A DNA stretch of 64,000 nucleotides from Mucilaginibacter xinganensis (GCF_002257585.1 NZ_CP022743.1:3038001-3102000), one strand, 5' to 3'; shown: positions 1 through 9,475, counted from the first letter of the stretch. The notes: a model not told the origin generated them from the sequence alone. Made by a program: numbers and translations.

Positions 1-11
1 AATTATTGTTT

Positions 12-608
12 ATGATGCTTAAAAGAGCTTTTGATATCTGCCTATCCTTGACAGGCATAATAGTGTTAAGTCCGTTATTTATACTTACCGGGTTGTTTAT
101 TATGATTGATTCCAACGGACCGGTACTATACATTCAGCAGCGAGTGGGCCGTAACTGCATCGATTTTGGATTGTTAAAGTTCAGAACAATGTACGTGCAC
201 GCCGATAGGTTGGGTTGTTTAACCATCGGAAGTCACGACCCTAGAATTACGCGTATTGGCCTTTGGCTTCGTAAGTTTAAAGTTGACGAATTACCTCAAT
301 TGTTTAATGTACTGGCAGGACACATGAGCTTTGTAGGCCCGAGACCCGAGGTTCGCAAATACGTAGATCTCTATACACCTTACCAGCTAAAAGTGCTTAG
401 CATTAAACCAGGGCTAACAGATTGGGCATCAATTCAATATTTTGATGAAAATGACTTGTTGGCGGGCTCGGATGACCCCGAAAAATTTTATATAAATAAA
501 ATTATACCTTCAAAAATCACATATAACCTCAAATATATTGATCATCATAATTTATGGGTAGATCTGAAAATCATCGCCGGTACTTTAAAAAAGATATTTC
601 ATACGTAA
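12..608 (+). CDS. Undecaprenyl-phosphate sugar-1-phosphate transferase (PglC-like initiating enzyme)
   Basis: This enzyme likely starts repeat-unit synthesis by moving a sugar-1-phosphate from a UDP-sugar onto undecaprenyl phosphate at the inner membrane. An N-terminal hydrophobic segment with a central Ser-Pro fits the re-entrant helix of monotopic transferases. The family motifs KFRTM, DELPQ (catalytic Asp-Glu pair) and VGPRPE follow in order. About 199 residues match the minimal PglC form, without the extra four-helix N-terminus of WcaJ-type enzymes. ATG codons at 12 and 15 and a TTG at 6 are possible starts. No in-frame stop is visible before the window edge, so a longer N-terminus cannot be excluded. 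It heads the polysaccharide locus. Donor sugar unknown. Confidence 0.88.
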   Translation: MMLKRAFDICLSLTGIIVLSPLFILTGLFIMIDSNGPVLYIQQRVGRNCIDFGLLKFRTMYVHADRLGCLTIGSHDPRITRIGLWLRKFKVDELPQLFNVLAGHMSFVGPRPEVRKYVDLYTPYQLKVLSIKPGLTDWASIQYFDENDLLAGSDDPEKFYINKIIPSKITYNLKYIDHHNLWVDLKIIAGTLKKIFHT

Positions 609-624
609 TCCCGATTCATCTGGT

Positions 625-1869
625 ATGTTGCTCAAAAAAATGATGGTATACGGTTTCATGACCCTATACCTTTATACACTCGCTTTTGGTGTTTTCATGA
701 CCACTACTTTGAAAATACCAGCCCCTCTTGTCTTTGGTTTGCCTTTGCTCCTTTTCACATATAAACAGGTTCCCTCATTCACTTATTATAGGGAAACGGG
801 AATGCTGGCGTTTGGGTTATTGTTATTTTATGTAATCGGTACTGGCGATAATCTTTCATTTGTTGCATACCTTATCACGATTGTAACCTGTGCGCTTTAC
901 TTTAATTATTTTGTAGGTTTTAATAAAAGGCGCTTTACTGTTTCAATTATCATTTTTTTTTTACTGTTGTTGCTTTCTATGGTGATAATGGTCCTGGATC
1001 ACAGTTATCAATCTATTATCGATCCTTTAAGAAGCAGGATGCTTGACGACAGAATAAAACAAAGCCCGTCGGGCTTAGCAGCAACTCAGTTTACATTTGG
1101 TTACCAAATTGCAGCCTTTACAACATTCGCAGTTGTAGCCACATTTGTCTTCAACCGGCATTTTTTTATAAAAACACTGGTGCTTTGTATCTGTCTCGTA
1201 TTTATTTACCTGGGTATGAACCGTTCTGCATTTGTAAGCTTCAGTTTAGCACTCACTGTATTTTTGTTAGCCTATTACCGGTTTAAAGCTGTATTTTTCA
1301 TTGTAGCCGTTTTAGCAGTAGGGTTTGGAATTTACACCTATTTTCTAAAGAATAACCTGGACGATAAAAACAACATCCTCTCAAAAAACCAGGCAAAAGA
1401 AGCTAACGATTTTAATCGGGCCGGCATGGCCGTTGAAAATTTAAAAGTTTATGCAGATTACCCGTATGGATTGATTTTTTACGGTAAAAATTGGGAAGAT
1501 GCAACTTACAGAAATCCAGCCTTTCCTTTTGGATTAAGCTCTCATAACGCATATTTAATGTTTTTAACTTATTTAGGCCCATTCTTGTGCATTGGGTTAT
1601 TGGCCGCGATTTACTATCGAATAATCCGCCTTTCCCGCGAAATTATAAGTCATATAAGATTAAAGCACAACACAATACTTGCATGCCTGCTTTTTTCATT
1701 TATTTCGGTATCATTTAACGCATTGTCTCATAACGGATGGTTACTAACTGCGGACGGGCCAACATTATTTTTATACTTCAGTTTGATGCAGGGAGCTAAA
1801 ATTTACTCCTTGCCACCCAAAAATGTATTCGTTGAAAATGTTGCTGAATTAGTTAATGCAGTTTGTTGA
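625..1869 (+). CDS. O-antigen/exopolysaccharide polymerase or ligase, Wzy/WaaL-like membrane protein
   Basis: A polytopic inner-membrane protein of 414 residues, with roughly ten to twelve hydrophobic segments. Late in the chain it has the S-H-N-A-Y-L segment followed by a Leu/Gly-rich helix, which is typical of the Wzy_C / O-antigen ligase superfamily. A periplasmic loop of about 90 residues precedes that motif. Such proteins join undecaprenyl-linked repeat units or transfer a polymer to an acceptor. Position between the initiating transferase (16 nt upstream) and a GT4 gene (15 nt downstream) favours a polymerase role. Sequence alone does not separate polymerase from ligase. Confidence 0.75.
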   Translation: MLLKKMMVYGFMTLYLYTLAFGVFMTTTLKIPAPLVFGLPLLLFTYKQVPSFTYYRETGMLAFGLLLFYVIGTGDNLSFVAYLITIVTCALYFNYFVGFNKRRFTVSIIIFFLLLLLSMVIMVLDHSYQSIIDPLRSRMLDDRIKQSPSGLAATQFTFGYQIAAFTTFAVVATFVFNRHFFIKTLVLCICLVFIYLGMNRSAFVSFSLALTVFLLAYYRFKAVFFIVAVLAVGFGIYTYFLKNNLDDKNNILSKNQAKEANDFNRAGMAVENLKVYADYPYGLIFYGKNWEDATYRNPAFPFGLSSHNAYLMFLTYLGPFLCIGLLAAIYYRIIRLSREIISHIRLKHNTILACLLFSFISVSFNALSHNGWLLTADGPTLFLYFSLMQGAKIYSLPPKNVFVENVAELVNAVC

Positions 1870-1884
1870 TTTTCCAATCTCCAC

Positions 1885-2946
1885 ATGAAAAAAAAGATAT
1901 TCCTAATTGTGAGTTCCCTGGGAGCAGGTGGTTCTGAACGGGTTTATTGGTTACTTTCACAATATTTTTGCATGGGCGAATACGACGTCTCGGTTGTTTT
2001 TTTGAGAGCAGACGAACAGTGTTTTTCAACTAAAATAGAAGGTATCCGGTTTATTGATCTAAAAACCATTAAAGCTTCCAGGTCTTTTTTTAAGTTGTAC
2101 AGGCTGTTAAAAACAGAACGGCCATTTGCTGTATTCTCAACAACAGATCATATTAATATTTTAACTTCAATGGTAGCGTTTTTTGTAACGGTGCCTCATC
2201 TTATCGCCAGAGCCTCAAACAATCCGCAGCAAATGAAAGGTTTCTATGACAAAAAGGCCCGGTTCTATAATCTGTTTACCCGTCTTTTTTTCACCCGGTT
2301 CAATTTCATTGTTTGCCAGACAAAGGAAATGAAAGTTTCGATGACTGAGTTATATGGAATTGAATCAAATAAGTTAAAGGTTATTCCAAATCCGGTATTA
2401 AAAACACTTTTACTCAAAGACGATAAAATTAATTCAACAAAAAAAAGGCTGATTGTAGTTGCCCGACTGTCAAAAGAAAAGGGACTAACAAGATTACTTG
2501 AAATTATGAGCCAGCTACCTGATAACTATATGTTAACAATTGCCGGCGCCGGGCCGTTAATGGCGTCTCTTAAAGAAGAAGTTAGTTTACGTACGTTGGA
2601 TAGCCGGGTTACATTTTTGGGGCAGCTTAGTGCAGTACCGGCGCAAATTGCAAAGCACGATCTGTTTGTCTTGAGTTCTTACACAGAGGGATTCCCAAAT
2701 GTTGTTCTTGAAGCTTTGTCTGTCGGCGTACCTGTAGTTTCGTTTCGTGTAGGCGGGATAAATGACGTTATAGTAGAATCCTTTAACGGATATGTTGCAG
2801 AACAGAACGATTTGGCACAATTTAAAAAACTTGTTATAAAGGCCTGTTCGCAAACCTGGAATTATGCTGAAATTAAAAATGATGTTTACGAGCGCTTCGC
2901 TTTGGAAAACGTTGGCCGGTGTTATTCAAACCTGCTTCTAAATTAA
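1885..2946 (+). CDS. Glycosyltransferase family 4
   Basis: A retaining GT-B glycosyltransferase predicted to add one sugar to the lipid-linked repeat unit at the cytoplasmic membrane face. The N-terminal G-A-G-G-S-E-R loop is the usual GT4 acceptor-side start. The second Rossmann domain opens with a VVARLSKEKG segment near residue 190, and the donor-binding E-G-F-P-N-V-x-x-E motif lies near residue 265. Length (353 residues) is normal. It is tightly packed with its neighbours (15-17 nt gaps), consistent with one operon. Donor and acceptor cannot be deduced. Confidence 0.85.
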   Translation: MKKKIFLIVSSLGAGGSERVYWLLSQYFCMGEYDVSVVFLRADEQCFSTKIEGIRFIDLKTIKASRSFFKLYRLLKTERPFAVFSTTDHINILTSMVAFFVTVPHLIARASNNPQQMKGFYDKKARFYNLFTRLFFTRFNFIVCQTKEMKVSMTELYGIESNKLKVIPNPVLKTLLLKDDKINSTKKRLIVVARLSKEKGLTRLLEIMSQLPDNYMLTIAGAGPLMASLKEEVSLRTLDSRVTFLGQLSAVPAQIAKHDLFVLSSYTEGFPNVVLEALSVGVPVVSFRVGGINDVIVESFNGYVAEQNDLAQFKKLVIKACSQTWNYAEIKNDVYERFALENVGRCYSNLLLN

Positions 2947-2962
2947 GTAAAACTATACTAAC

Positions 2963-4804
2963 ATGTGCGGAATTTACGGATCTACGATTTATTATGACGA
3001 TCACATTGTGAGAGCTAAATTGCATAAGGTGCAATTTCGTGGGCCCGATTATTCCGGATTTGAACGGATCAATAATGTAATTTTAGGGCATAACAGGCTA
3101 GCCATTGTTGATCTTGACCACCGTTCAAATCAACCCTTTACCTACCATCACCTAAAAATTGTGTTTAATGGCGAAATCTACAATTATCAAGCGATCAAAG
3201 CTGAATTAAAAACGTTCGGTTATCTGTTTAGTACTAGTTCAGATACTGAAGTTCTTGCCGCAGCCTATCTTCAATTTGGTGAAAATTGTGTCGATCATTT
3301 TAACGGGATGTTTGCTTTTGTAATATATGATACCCAAGCACAAACTATATTTGGCGCCAGGGACAGGCTCGGGAAAAAGCCTTTCTATTATGCCCAAAAC
3401 GGCACTGATTTTGAATTTGCCAGCCAGCCATCGCAAATCATCATAGCACGAAATGTAAGTATTGATCAGCAGGCAGTTAATGAATATATGATATGGGGGT
3501 ACGTGCCTGAACCACGATCAGCCTGGCAACAGATAAAAAAATTACAGGCAGGGCACAAGTTTACTTTCAGCACTACAACCGGCATTTTTAAAACCGAAAA
3601 GTACTGGGACTTGAATTTTTCAGAAACAGGCAGATACATAGGGAATTATTCAACGGCTGTCTCAGAATTAAAAACGCTTTTAAATGATTCCGTTAAAATA
3701 CGGATGCAGGCTGATGTCGGGGTTGGTGTCTTCTTGTCAGGGGGAATTGACTCTTCGCTAATAGCCGCACTGGCTTCGGCACAAACAGACCAGGTAAAAA
3801 CCTTTTGCATTAAATTTAAAGAAAAAGAGTTTGATGAAAGTGTTTTTGCAGAGAAAATTGCCCGGCATTTAAAAACAAATCATCATACAATTGAGTGTAA
3901 CCCGGATGAAGGAATTTCACTAATTGAGAACTTTGGAGATTTTTTTGATGAGCCATTTGCTGACTCCAGCGCTATACCAACTTTACTATTAAGCAAATAT
4001 ACAAAAAGACATGTTACTGTAGCGCTAAGCGGTGACGGCGGTGACGAAAGCTTTTCAGGATATACCAGGTACAAATGGCTGGGTCACGCTAACCCGTTAT
4101 TTAAACTACCAAATAGTGCCAGAAAAATGCTCGCTGAAATAATTAAGTTGTCTCCTAATTACCGGCATAAACTCATTGCAATGGGAATTTCACAAGTTGA
4201 TATCAAAGCCCTGTATGCTTATATGTTTGGTGGCCTGGAGTTTTCATGGCTTGGAAAACCTGATTTAGGATTAAACGTTCCATACATGGAGATTTGGTCG
4301 TCCCCTACCCTTAGTCTTCAGCAAAAAATGTCAGCTTTTGATATTAAGACCTATCTGAACGGAGATATTAACACAAAAGTAGACCGCGCTTCAATGGCGT
4401 TTTCGCTTGAAGCCCGGGCACCGCTTATGGATTACCGGGTAGTTGATTTCGCCAACACGCTGCCTGATCATTTTAAATTTGGAGGTGGGATTCAAAAGAG
4501 AATTTTAAAGGATATTTTATATCAATATGTGCCTGCTAACTTATATAACCGGCCTAAATCCGGGTTTGCAATACCTTTTCGCCATTGGTTTAAAAACGAA
4601 TTGAAAGATTATGTTCTTGATCAGTTATCCTATCACGAATTATTGGAGATTCCCGGCATTGACGCCCGGAAAACGTCAATCATTATAAAAGAACACATGG
4701 CGGGTACGTGGAATCGTTTCCCACAAATTTGGAAATTGCTGGTGTTCAAACAATGGCTTAAAAACCAACAAACGCATAGCATACCCGGCTATCACCTGGC
4801 ATAA
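2963..4804 (+). CDS. asnB: Asparagine synthase (glutamine-hydrolysing)-type amidotransferase
   Basis: A class II glutamine amidotransferase fused to an ATP-pyrophosphatase synthase domain, 613 residues. Cys2 in MCGIYG is the glutaminase nucleophile, and the NGEIYN and SSDTE glutaminase motifs follow. The PP-loop SGGIDSS spans residues 259-265, and LSGDGGDE comes later. The family makes asparagine from aspartate, glutamine and ATP. Homologues inside polysaccharide loci have been assigned to amidation of uronic acids. With a UDP-glucuronate epimerase-like gene in the same locus, that role is a reasonable inference here but not shown. Gaps to neighbours are under 20 nt. Confidence 0.85.
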   Translation: MCGIYGSTIYYDDHIVRAKLHKVQFRGPDYSGFERINNVILGHNRLAIVDLDHRSNQPFTYHHLKIVFNGEIYNYQAIKAELKTFGYLFSTSSDTEVLAAAYLQFGENCVDHFNGMFAFVIYDTQAQTIFGARDRLGKKPFYYAQNGTDFEFASQPSQIIIARNVSIDQQAVNEYMIWGYVPEPRSAWQQIKKLQAGHKFTFSTTTGIFKTEKYWDLNFSETGRYIGNYSTAVSELKTLLNDSVKIRMQADVGVGVFLSGGIDSSLIAALASAQTDQVKTFCIKFKEKEFDESVFAEKIARHLKTNHHTIECNPDEGISLIENFGDFFDEPFADSSAIPTLLLSKYTKRHVTVALSGDGGDESFSGYTRYKWLGHANPLFKLPNSARKMLAEIIKLSPNYRHKLIAMGISQVDIKALYAYMFGGLEFSWLGKPDLGLNVPYMEIWSSPTLSLQQKMSAFDIKTYLNGDINTKVDRASMAFSLEARAPLMDYRVVDFANTLPDHFKFGGGIQKRILKDILYQYVPANLYNRPKSGFAIPFRHWFKNELKDYVLDQLSYHELLEIPGIDARKTSIIIKEHMAGTWNRFPQIWKLLVFKQWLKNQQTHSIPGYHLA

Positions 4805-4822
4805 CATCAACCACTAATTTAT

Positions 4823-5554
4823 ATGCTTCAAATTAAGATTTCGGGGTTTGGCGGAATTCCGTGTAAAATTATCTGGTTTGCTTCCCGTCCAAAGATCTGG
4901 GATTGCATCAATGGTTATTACAAGCAGAGTACCTGTTCAGTGCCTGTTATTGGTTATCGCAGGGAGTTGTTTTTTACCAAAATCATTGACCTTAATTCAA
5001 CAACCGCCGATTTAGAAGCCGGGTTTGATCAAAAAACTGCATATGAGATACGGCGAGCCGTTAAAGACGGAATAGCGACAGAACAAGAAACTGATTTAAA
5101 GTACTTTGAAAAATTCTACAACCTATTTGCCCAATCAAAACAGTTACCCCAATTAAGCCGAAACTTCATAAATTATGAAGCTAACATAGTTATAACCAAA
5201 GCAATCTACAATCAGGAGGATATAGTAATGCACGCTTATCTTACAGATGCAGCGCTTAAAAGAACCCGGTTGCTTTATTCAGCATCGTTATTCAGAACAG
5301 AGACCGATACGCAGATAAGGGCAATTGCCGGAAGAGCGAACCGACTGCTGCATTACAAAGACATGTGCTATTTTAAAAACCTGGGGTTTGGAACCTATGA
5401 CTTGGGGGGGTATGCGCAGGGTACGAACGACGAGTCCTTATTAAAAATAAACCAGTTCAAAGACAGTTTCGGCGGTAACTTAAAACAGGAGACAGACTAT
5501 TATCCTGTAACAGCTGTAATTATTTCTGCTATAAATAAAATTTTTAAAGTATGA
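4823..5554 (+). CDS. FemAB/GNAT-like protein, probable acyl- or aminoacyltransferase
   Basis: A 243-residue soluble protein without a clear family signature. The middle has a Y-E-I-R-R-A-V-K-D-G segment followed by a helix and F-x-x-F-Y-N, which resembles the linker of FemAB and BioF2-like GNAT folds (compare the protein at 14680). The C-terminal region (KNLGFGTYDLGGYAQG) has the Y-D-L-G-G core of that fold. I infer transfer of an acyl or aminoacyl group to a sugar or lipid-linked intermediate. The stop codon overlaps the next start (ATGA at 5551), so the pair is translationally coupled. Assignment is tentative. Confidence 0.5.
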   Translation: MLQIKISGFGGIPCKIIWFASRPKIWDCINGYYKQSTCSVPVIGYRRELFFTKIIDLNSTTADLEAGFDQKTAYEIRRAVKDGIATEQETDLKYFEKFYNLFAQSKQLPQLSRNFINYEANIVITKAIYNQEDIVMHAYLTDAALKRTRLLYSASLFRTETDTQIRAIAGRANRLLHYKDMCYFKNLGFGTYDLGGYAQGTNDESLLKINQFKDSFGGNLKQETDYYPVTAVIISAINKIFKV

Positions 5555-6462
5555 ATCCTTCCAGCCCATTAATTAAAGCATTTTATAAATTATTTGCTCA
5601 CGACAAATGGAACATCGGTTATCTTTATCAAACTCCCGAAAGCCTTATCCAAAGTAAAAAACTTAACGGACCTATAAATTGGTTTAAGGAAGACAAAGCT
5701 GATTATTCGGCCGACCCGTTTGCCGTAAAAATAAAAGGAAATACATATTTATACTACGAAGAGCTTAATTTTTGGAAAGGGAAAGGCGAGATAATGATGC
5801 TCGACTGCCTTAATTTCAAAAACAAGAAGAGAGTTTCGGGCATAATGAAACAGCAAGTTCACCTCTCTTACCCCCATATTATTAAAGAAAATAATGATCT
5901 ATACTGCATCCCGGAAACGTCGGCTGCGCAACAGATAGCGCTTTATAAAGTGGATAAAGAAGCTCCAACTATTTTTAAAAAAATAAAAGTAGTATTAAAA
6001 GGAAGTGAGTTTGTAGATAGTTCGATAATTAAATATGGGGGGAAATATTGGTTATTTACAAGCATTTCAAAAAAGCCAGATCATCTCTACATTTTCTCTG
6101 CCGACTCATTACTGGGCATGTTTAAACCCCACTCGCTTAACCCAATTAAAGTTGAACCATGTTTAAGCAGGTCAGCAGGTGGTTTATTTATTGTGGATAA
6201 CAGGCTTTATATGCCCAGCCAAAACCATCAAAAATGCTATGGTGGATCTATTATAATAAATGAAATTACGCTGCTTAATCAAACGGAGTTTAAATATACC
6301 AGCGCTTTTGAAATATTGCCTCAACTACCATACGGCGAAGGTTTACACACTATAAATTTCAGCGAAGGTTTACTGCTGGTTGATGGTAAACGTAAAGTAT
6401 TCAGCTCGCTAGCTCCGGTTAAAAAGCTTGTTAAAAAACTCAGACTAGCATATAACCTTTAA
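5551..6462 (+). CDS. Five-bladed beta-propeller protein resembling the GINT1 N-terminal domain
   Basis: A 303-residue cytosolic-looking protein. Near the N-terminus it reads W-x-I-G and A-D-P-F-A-V with LYYEE shortly after, then repeated blades such as S-Y-P-H-I and PSQNHQKCYGGSI. This pattern matches the GH43/GH32-like five-bladed propeller in front of plant glucosamine inositolphosphorylceramide transferase and in many bacterial polysaccharide loci. No catalytic role is established for these bacterial proteins. Sugar binding or an unusual transferase activity are both possible. It overlaps the preceding gene by 4 nt and lies 2 nt before the next GT4. Confidence 0.6.
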   Translation: MNPSSPLIKAFYKLFAHDKWNIGYLYQTPESLIQSKKLNGPINWFKEDKADYSADPFAVKIKGNTYLYYEELNFWKGKGEIMMLDCLNFKNKKRVSGIMKQQVHLSYPHIIKENNDLYCIPETSAAQQIALYKVDKEAPTIFKKIKVVLKGSEFVDSSIIKYGGKYWLFTSISKKPDHLYIFSADSLLGMFKPHSLNPIKVEPCLSRSAGGLFIVDNRLYMPSQNHQKCYGGSIIINEITLLNQTEFKYTSAFEILPQLPYGEGLHTINFSEGLLLVDGKRKVFSSLAPVKKLVKKLRLAYNL

Positions 6463-6464
6463 AA

Positions 6465-7562
6465 ATGGATTCAATTAATAAAAACATAGTTTTTGTATCT
6501 ATGTCTGACGCCGGAAACGGTGCAGAAAAGGTGATGCTTATGGCTGCAGCTGTGTCAAAAGCGCCAATGATATTTCTTACCAAAGTAGCTGTCGATGGTT
6601 TGTGCTTACCTGCTGATCAGCCTGCTCAGTTTATAACCTCAAAAGGGATGATTGCCGGTTTCTTAGGGCTGGCAAACGCTATTAAAAAATATCGTCACGA
6701 TTTCACAATCATCGCCTCACACTCCTATCTAAGCGCATATTTAGGTTTTTTAAAACGCATAGGATATATAAAATCGAAACTTATTGTTAGAGAATGTACC
6801 TCTGTTTTCACGAGGTTTACCGGTATTAAAAGATGGACTTATCGAATAGCTTATTACCTGGGTTACCCGGCCGCAGATTTAGTGATCTGTCAGACAGATT
6901 TGATGAAAGCCCAATTCATTAGCCACGTCTCTTATGTCAAAGCCCACAAAGTAATAGTCGTAGAAAATCCTGTTGACATTACCCAAAACCTGCTAAAAGC
7001 AGATGTTTTTGTGAACGATCCTGACCTGGATGCGGAATTTATATGCGCGGCAGGGAGATTAATACCTGAAAAAGGATTCTCCATTTTAATAAGAGCCTAT
7101 AGCGTTATAGCGAAACAGTATCCTGCTTTAAAGCTGTTAATTTTGGGCCACGGCCCGGATAAAGCAAATTTGATTAAATTAATTTACGAACTGGGGCTTG
7201 AGCGCCAAATTATTCTTAAAGGAAGAAGTGACAATCCAATGCCATACTTTAAACGTGCAAAAGTGTGCGTGGTGTCGTCCATCAAAGAAGGCTTTCCGAA
7301 TGTGTTGCTTGAAATGATGAGTTTGAACCATGTTGTTGTTGCAACACTGTGTGCGGGCGGTATTGAAAGTATCCCGGGCATTTACAAGGCCGACGTAAAT
7401 AACACTGATTCGTTAATGTTAGCTATAAAAGATGCTATCGAATTGCACACACCGCTCAAAAAAAACTCAACCCGCCGTTATCTTCAAAACAGGCAGCCTG
7501 AAGTTTTCATCTCTTCAATTTTAAATACTCTCAGCTTCAGGGATCTTTATTCAAATTGCTGA
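6465..7562 (+). CDS. Glycosyltransferase family 4
   Basis: A GT-B retaining transferase of 365 residues. The N-terminal half has a M-S-D-A-G-N-G-A-E-K loop. The second domain begins at AAGRLIPEKGF near residue 195 and continues with the E-G-F-P-N-V-L-L-E donor-binding motif near residue 275. It should extend the lipid-linked oligosaccharide. It starts 2 nt after the preceding stop, so the two are certainly co-transcribed. A gap of 33 nt separates it from the small lipoprotein gene. Sugar specificity is not visible. Confidence 0.85.
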   Translation: MDSINKNIVFVSMSDAGNGAEKVMLMAAAVSKAPMIFLTKVAVDGLCLPADQPAQFITSKGMIAGFLGLANAIKKYRHDFTIIASHSYLSAYLGFLKRIGYIKSKLIVRECTSVFTRFTGIKRWTYRIAYYLGYPAADLVICQTDLMKAQFISHVSYVKAHKVIVVENPVDITQNLLKADVFVNDPDLDAEFICAAGRLIPEKGFSILIRAYSVIAKQYPALKLLILGHGPDKANLIKLIYELGLERQIILKGRSDNPMPYFKRAKVCVVSSIKEGFPNVLLEMMSLNHVVVATLCAGGIESIPGIYKADVNNTDSLMLAIKDAIELHTPLKKNSTRRYLQNRQPEVFISSILNTLSFRDLYSNC

Positions 7563-7595
7563 TTTTAGACTTTCACACCCTAAATTTTTATTGAT

Positions 7596-8093
7596 ATGAA
7601 AACGCTTAGTTTACTAAGGATCATTACGTCATTATGTATAATGGCGGGTCCCCTAATTTTATTCAGTAGTTGTAAAAAGGAAGCCCTTAGTTCGACGATC
7701 AAAACAGAGAAAACGCCACCGGTTGAAATTAGTCCCGGGCTGTACCTTATTGACTTTGACGGGGTAAGGGCAGATGGAGGCTTTTGTTATAAAATTGGTT
7801 ATGATTTGGACGGTGGAGATTCAAACGCAGAGCCTACAAAATCAAAGATGCGAATTTTCGAAAATGGGATAGAATTATTTCCGCCACATTCCGTACACGA
7901 TGACATCCGCAACTATGGCGGCGGACGTTTTAGTCACTGGGGCTCAACCTTATATTTTTCAACATCAGACAATACCAACCCCATCACTAATGGAAAACAA
8001 TATACCTGCACATTAGACGGTATGGCATATCCAAAAACAGACACGGTTGTAACACATGCCGTAAATCCTCAACCAGGCAAAGTAGATCAATGA
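7596..8093 (+). CDS. Small lipoprotein sharing a module with the pectate-lyase-like protein
   Basis: A signal peptide with a lipobox ends at Cys26 (F-S-S-C-K-K), so the mature protein should be lipid-anchored, possibly at the cell surface. Nearly all of the mature chain (about residues 50-148) is one module. It aligns without large gaps to residues 61-153 of the lyase-like protein at 9476: R-x-D-G-G, G-D-S-N, F-E-N-G, H-S-V-H-x-D-I-R, S-H-W-G and S-D-N-T-N-P-x-T-N-G recur in order. I do not recognise the module. A carbohydrate-binding or anchoring role is inferred from its fusion to the lyase domain. The UDP-sugar epimerase gene lies between the two paralogues. Confidence 0.8.
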   Translation: MKTLSLLRIITSLCIMAGPLILFSSCKKEALSSTIKTEKTPPVEISPGLYLIDFDGVRADGGFCYKIGYDLDGGDSNAEPTKSKMRIFENGIELFPPHSVHDDIRNYGGGRFSHWGSTLYFSTSDNTNPITNGKQYTCTLDGMAYPKTDTVVTHAVNPQPGKVDQ

Positions 8094-8185
8094 TACAACT
8101 GACATTATAGCTCAACAGCTGAAACCTCAAAATATCCTTATTTGCCTTTCTCAAAGGCTTCACCTCACTTTTAAATTAAACCCTT

Positions 8186-9271
8186 ATGAAAATTTTAGTT
8201 ACCGGTACTGCCGGTTTTATTGGCTTTCACGTGGCCAGGCGTCTCTTAAAACGTGGAGATACAGTGATTGGCATCGATAATTTAAACGATTATTATGACG
8301 TAAATTTAAAGTATGCGCGCCTCGCGCAGACAGGTATTACGTTGTCGGATGTTGAATATGCCAAACCGGTCACTAGCAAAACGTTCAAAAACTATACATA
8401 TGTCAAACTGGACCTGATGGATAAAATAGAACTGGAAAATCTTTTTGAGACATACCATTTTGATGCTGTTTGTAACCTGGCTGCCCAGGCCGGTGTACGT
8501 TATAGCTTAACAAATCCTGAAGTTTATATCGACTCAAACATTAAAGGATTTTTAAATATCTTAGAATGCTGCCGGCATTTTAAAGTTAACCACCTGGTTT
8601 ATGCAAGTTCGTCGAGCGTTTATGGATTGAATAAGAAATTCCCCTTTAGTGAGCACGATATTGCCGACCACCCGGTGTCATTATACGCAGCATCGAAAAA
8701 AGCGAATGAAATGATGGCACATACTTACAGCCACCTTTTTAACTTACGAACAACCGGCTTACGTTTTTTTACAGTATATGGCCCATGGGGCCGGCCGGAT
8801 ATGGCCTTGTTTATATTCACTAAGGCAATGTTGGAAGACAAGCCGATTGAGATATTCAACAATGGCCAAATGAAACGTGACTTTACATATATAGACGACA
8901 TAGTTGATGGTATAGTTCATGTGATAGACAGCCCGGCGGAAAGCAATGCAGGTTGGGACCCCAAAAAACCAGATCCTGCCACTTCAACAGCACCATTCCG
9001 GATCTTTAATATCGGAAGAGGAACACCGATCAGCCTGTTGGATTTTGTTCACGAAATTGAAGAGCAAACCCATAAAACCGCTCAAAAATGTTTCTTGCCT
9101 ATGCAGGATGGAGACGTAGCTGAGACATGTGCCGATGTTTCAAATCTCGCTCAAATTTTAAATTATAAACCACAAACATCAGTACATACTGGGGTGTCCA
9201 GGTTTATTGCATGGTATCAAACATTTTACAAGGTCCAGAAACACGAAATTGCAGTTTTACCTACTGAATAA
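8186..9271 (+). CDS. NAD-dependent epimerase, UDP-glucuronate 4-epimerase type
   Basis: An extended short-chain dehydrogenase. T-G-T-A-G-F-I-G at residues 7-14 binds NAD, the catalytic Ser region is SSSSVYG, and Y-A-A-S-K supplies Tyr and Lys. The N-terminal stretch IDNLNDYYD and the AQAGVRYS segment are typical of UDP-glucuronate 4-epimerases, which make UDP-galacturonate for surface polysaccharides. At 361 residues it is slightly longer than usual, with extra residues around 55-70. It follows the small lipoprotein by 92 nt and precedes the pectate-lyase-like gene. A UDP-glucose 4-epimerase or other NDP-sugar activity is a less likely alternative. Confidence 0.85.
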   Translation: MKILVTGTAGFIGFHVARRLLKRGDTVIGIDNLNDYYDVNLKYARLAQTGITLSDVEYAKPVTSKTFKNYTYVKLDLMDKIELENLFETYHFDAVCNLAAQAGVRYSLTNPEVYIDSNIKGFLNILECCRHFKVNHLVYASSSSVYGLNKKFPFSEHDIADHPVSLYAASKKANEMMAHTYSHLFNLRTTGLRFFTVYGPWGRPDMALFIFTKAMLEDKPIEIFNNGQMKRDFTYIDDIVDGIVHVIDSPAESNAGWDPKKPDPATSTAPFRIFNIGRGTPISLLDFVHEIEEQTHKTAQKCFLPMQDGDVAETCADVSNLAQILNYKPQTSVHTGVSRFIAWYQTFYKVQKHEIAVLPTE

Positions 9272-9277
9272 GGCGCC

Positions 9278-9299
9278 TTAATTGTCATTTAATTGTCAT
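9278..9299 (+). promoter_or_regulatory. Tandem 11-bp direct repeat with PhoB-box-like TTGTCAT halves
   Basis: Two perfect adjacent copies of TTAATTGTCAT start at 9278 and 9289, and a third partial copy (TTAATTGTCA) lies at 9334-9343. Read as 7-mers this is TTGTCAT, 4 bp, TTGTCAT, the spacing of OmpR/PhoB-family sites (E. coli PHO box CTGTCAT-N4-CTGTCAT). It lies about 180 nt before the lyase-like start. Function is inferred from layout only. Confidence 0.4.
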
Positions 9300-9352
9300 A
9301 AACTGTGCAATTTTAACTATAAGTTTACAGTGGTTAATTGTCAACGCAACAC

Positions 9353-9371
9353 TTTAACCACCTCTTAACCA
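9353..9371 (+). promoter_or_regulatory. Direct repeat TTTAACCA-CCT-CTTAACCA upstream of the lyase-like gene
   Basis: Two 8-bp elements repeat with an 11-bp period, one helical turn, as expected for a dimeric OmpR/PhoB-family regulator. The same arrangement occurs at 45032 before the phosphate porin/pst operon, at a similar distance from the start codon (105 versus 117 nt). It also fits the cyanobacterial Pho-box pattern of two PyTTAAPyPy(A/T) units with a 3-bp spacer. Shared control of the two genes is inferred. Confidence 0.45.
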
Positions 9372-9475
9372 GTTGTTTTTGTTTTTCGAGATTCATTCAG
9401 ACACTTTTCATAAAAAGTATAGGTTGTAATTTTCTCGCGGGTACCCCGTTCGAGAACACTATAATTTAAAAATTC

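Noticed and set aside
9278..9343. Tandem repeats considered as a CRISPR-like array
   Set aside because: Units are 11 bp and adjacent with no spacers; operator half-sites fit better.
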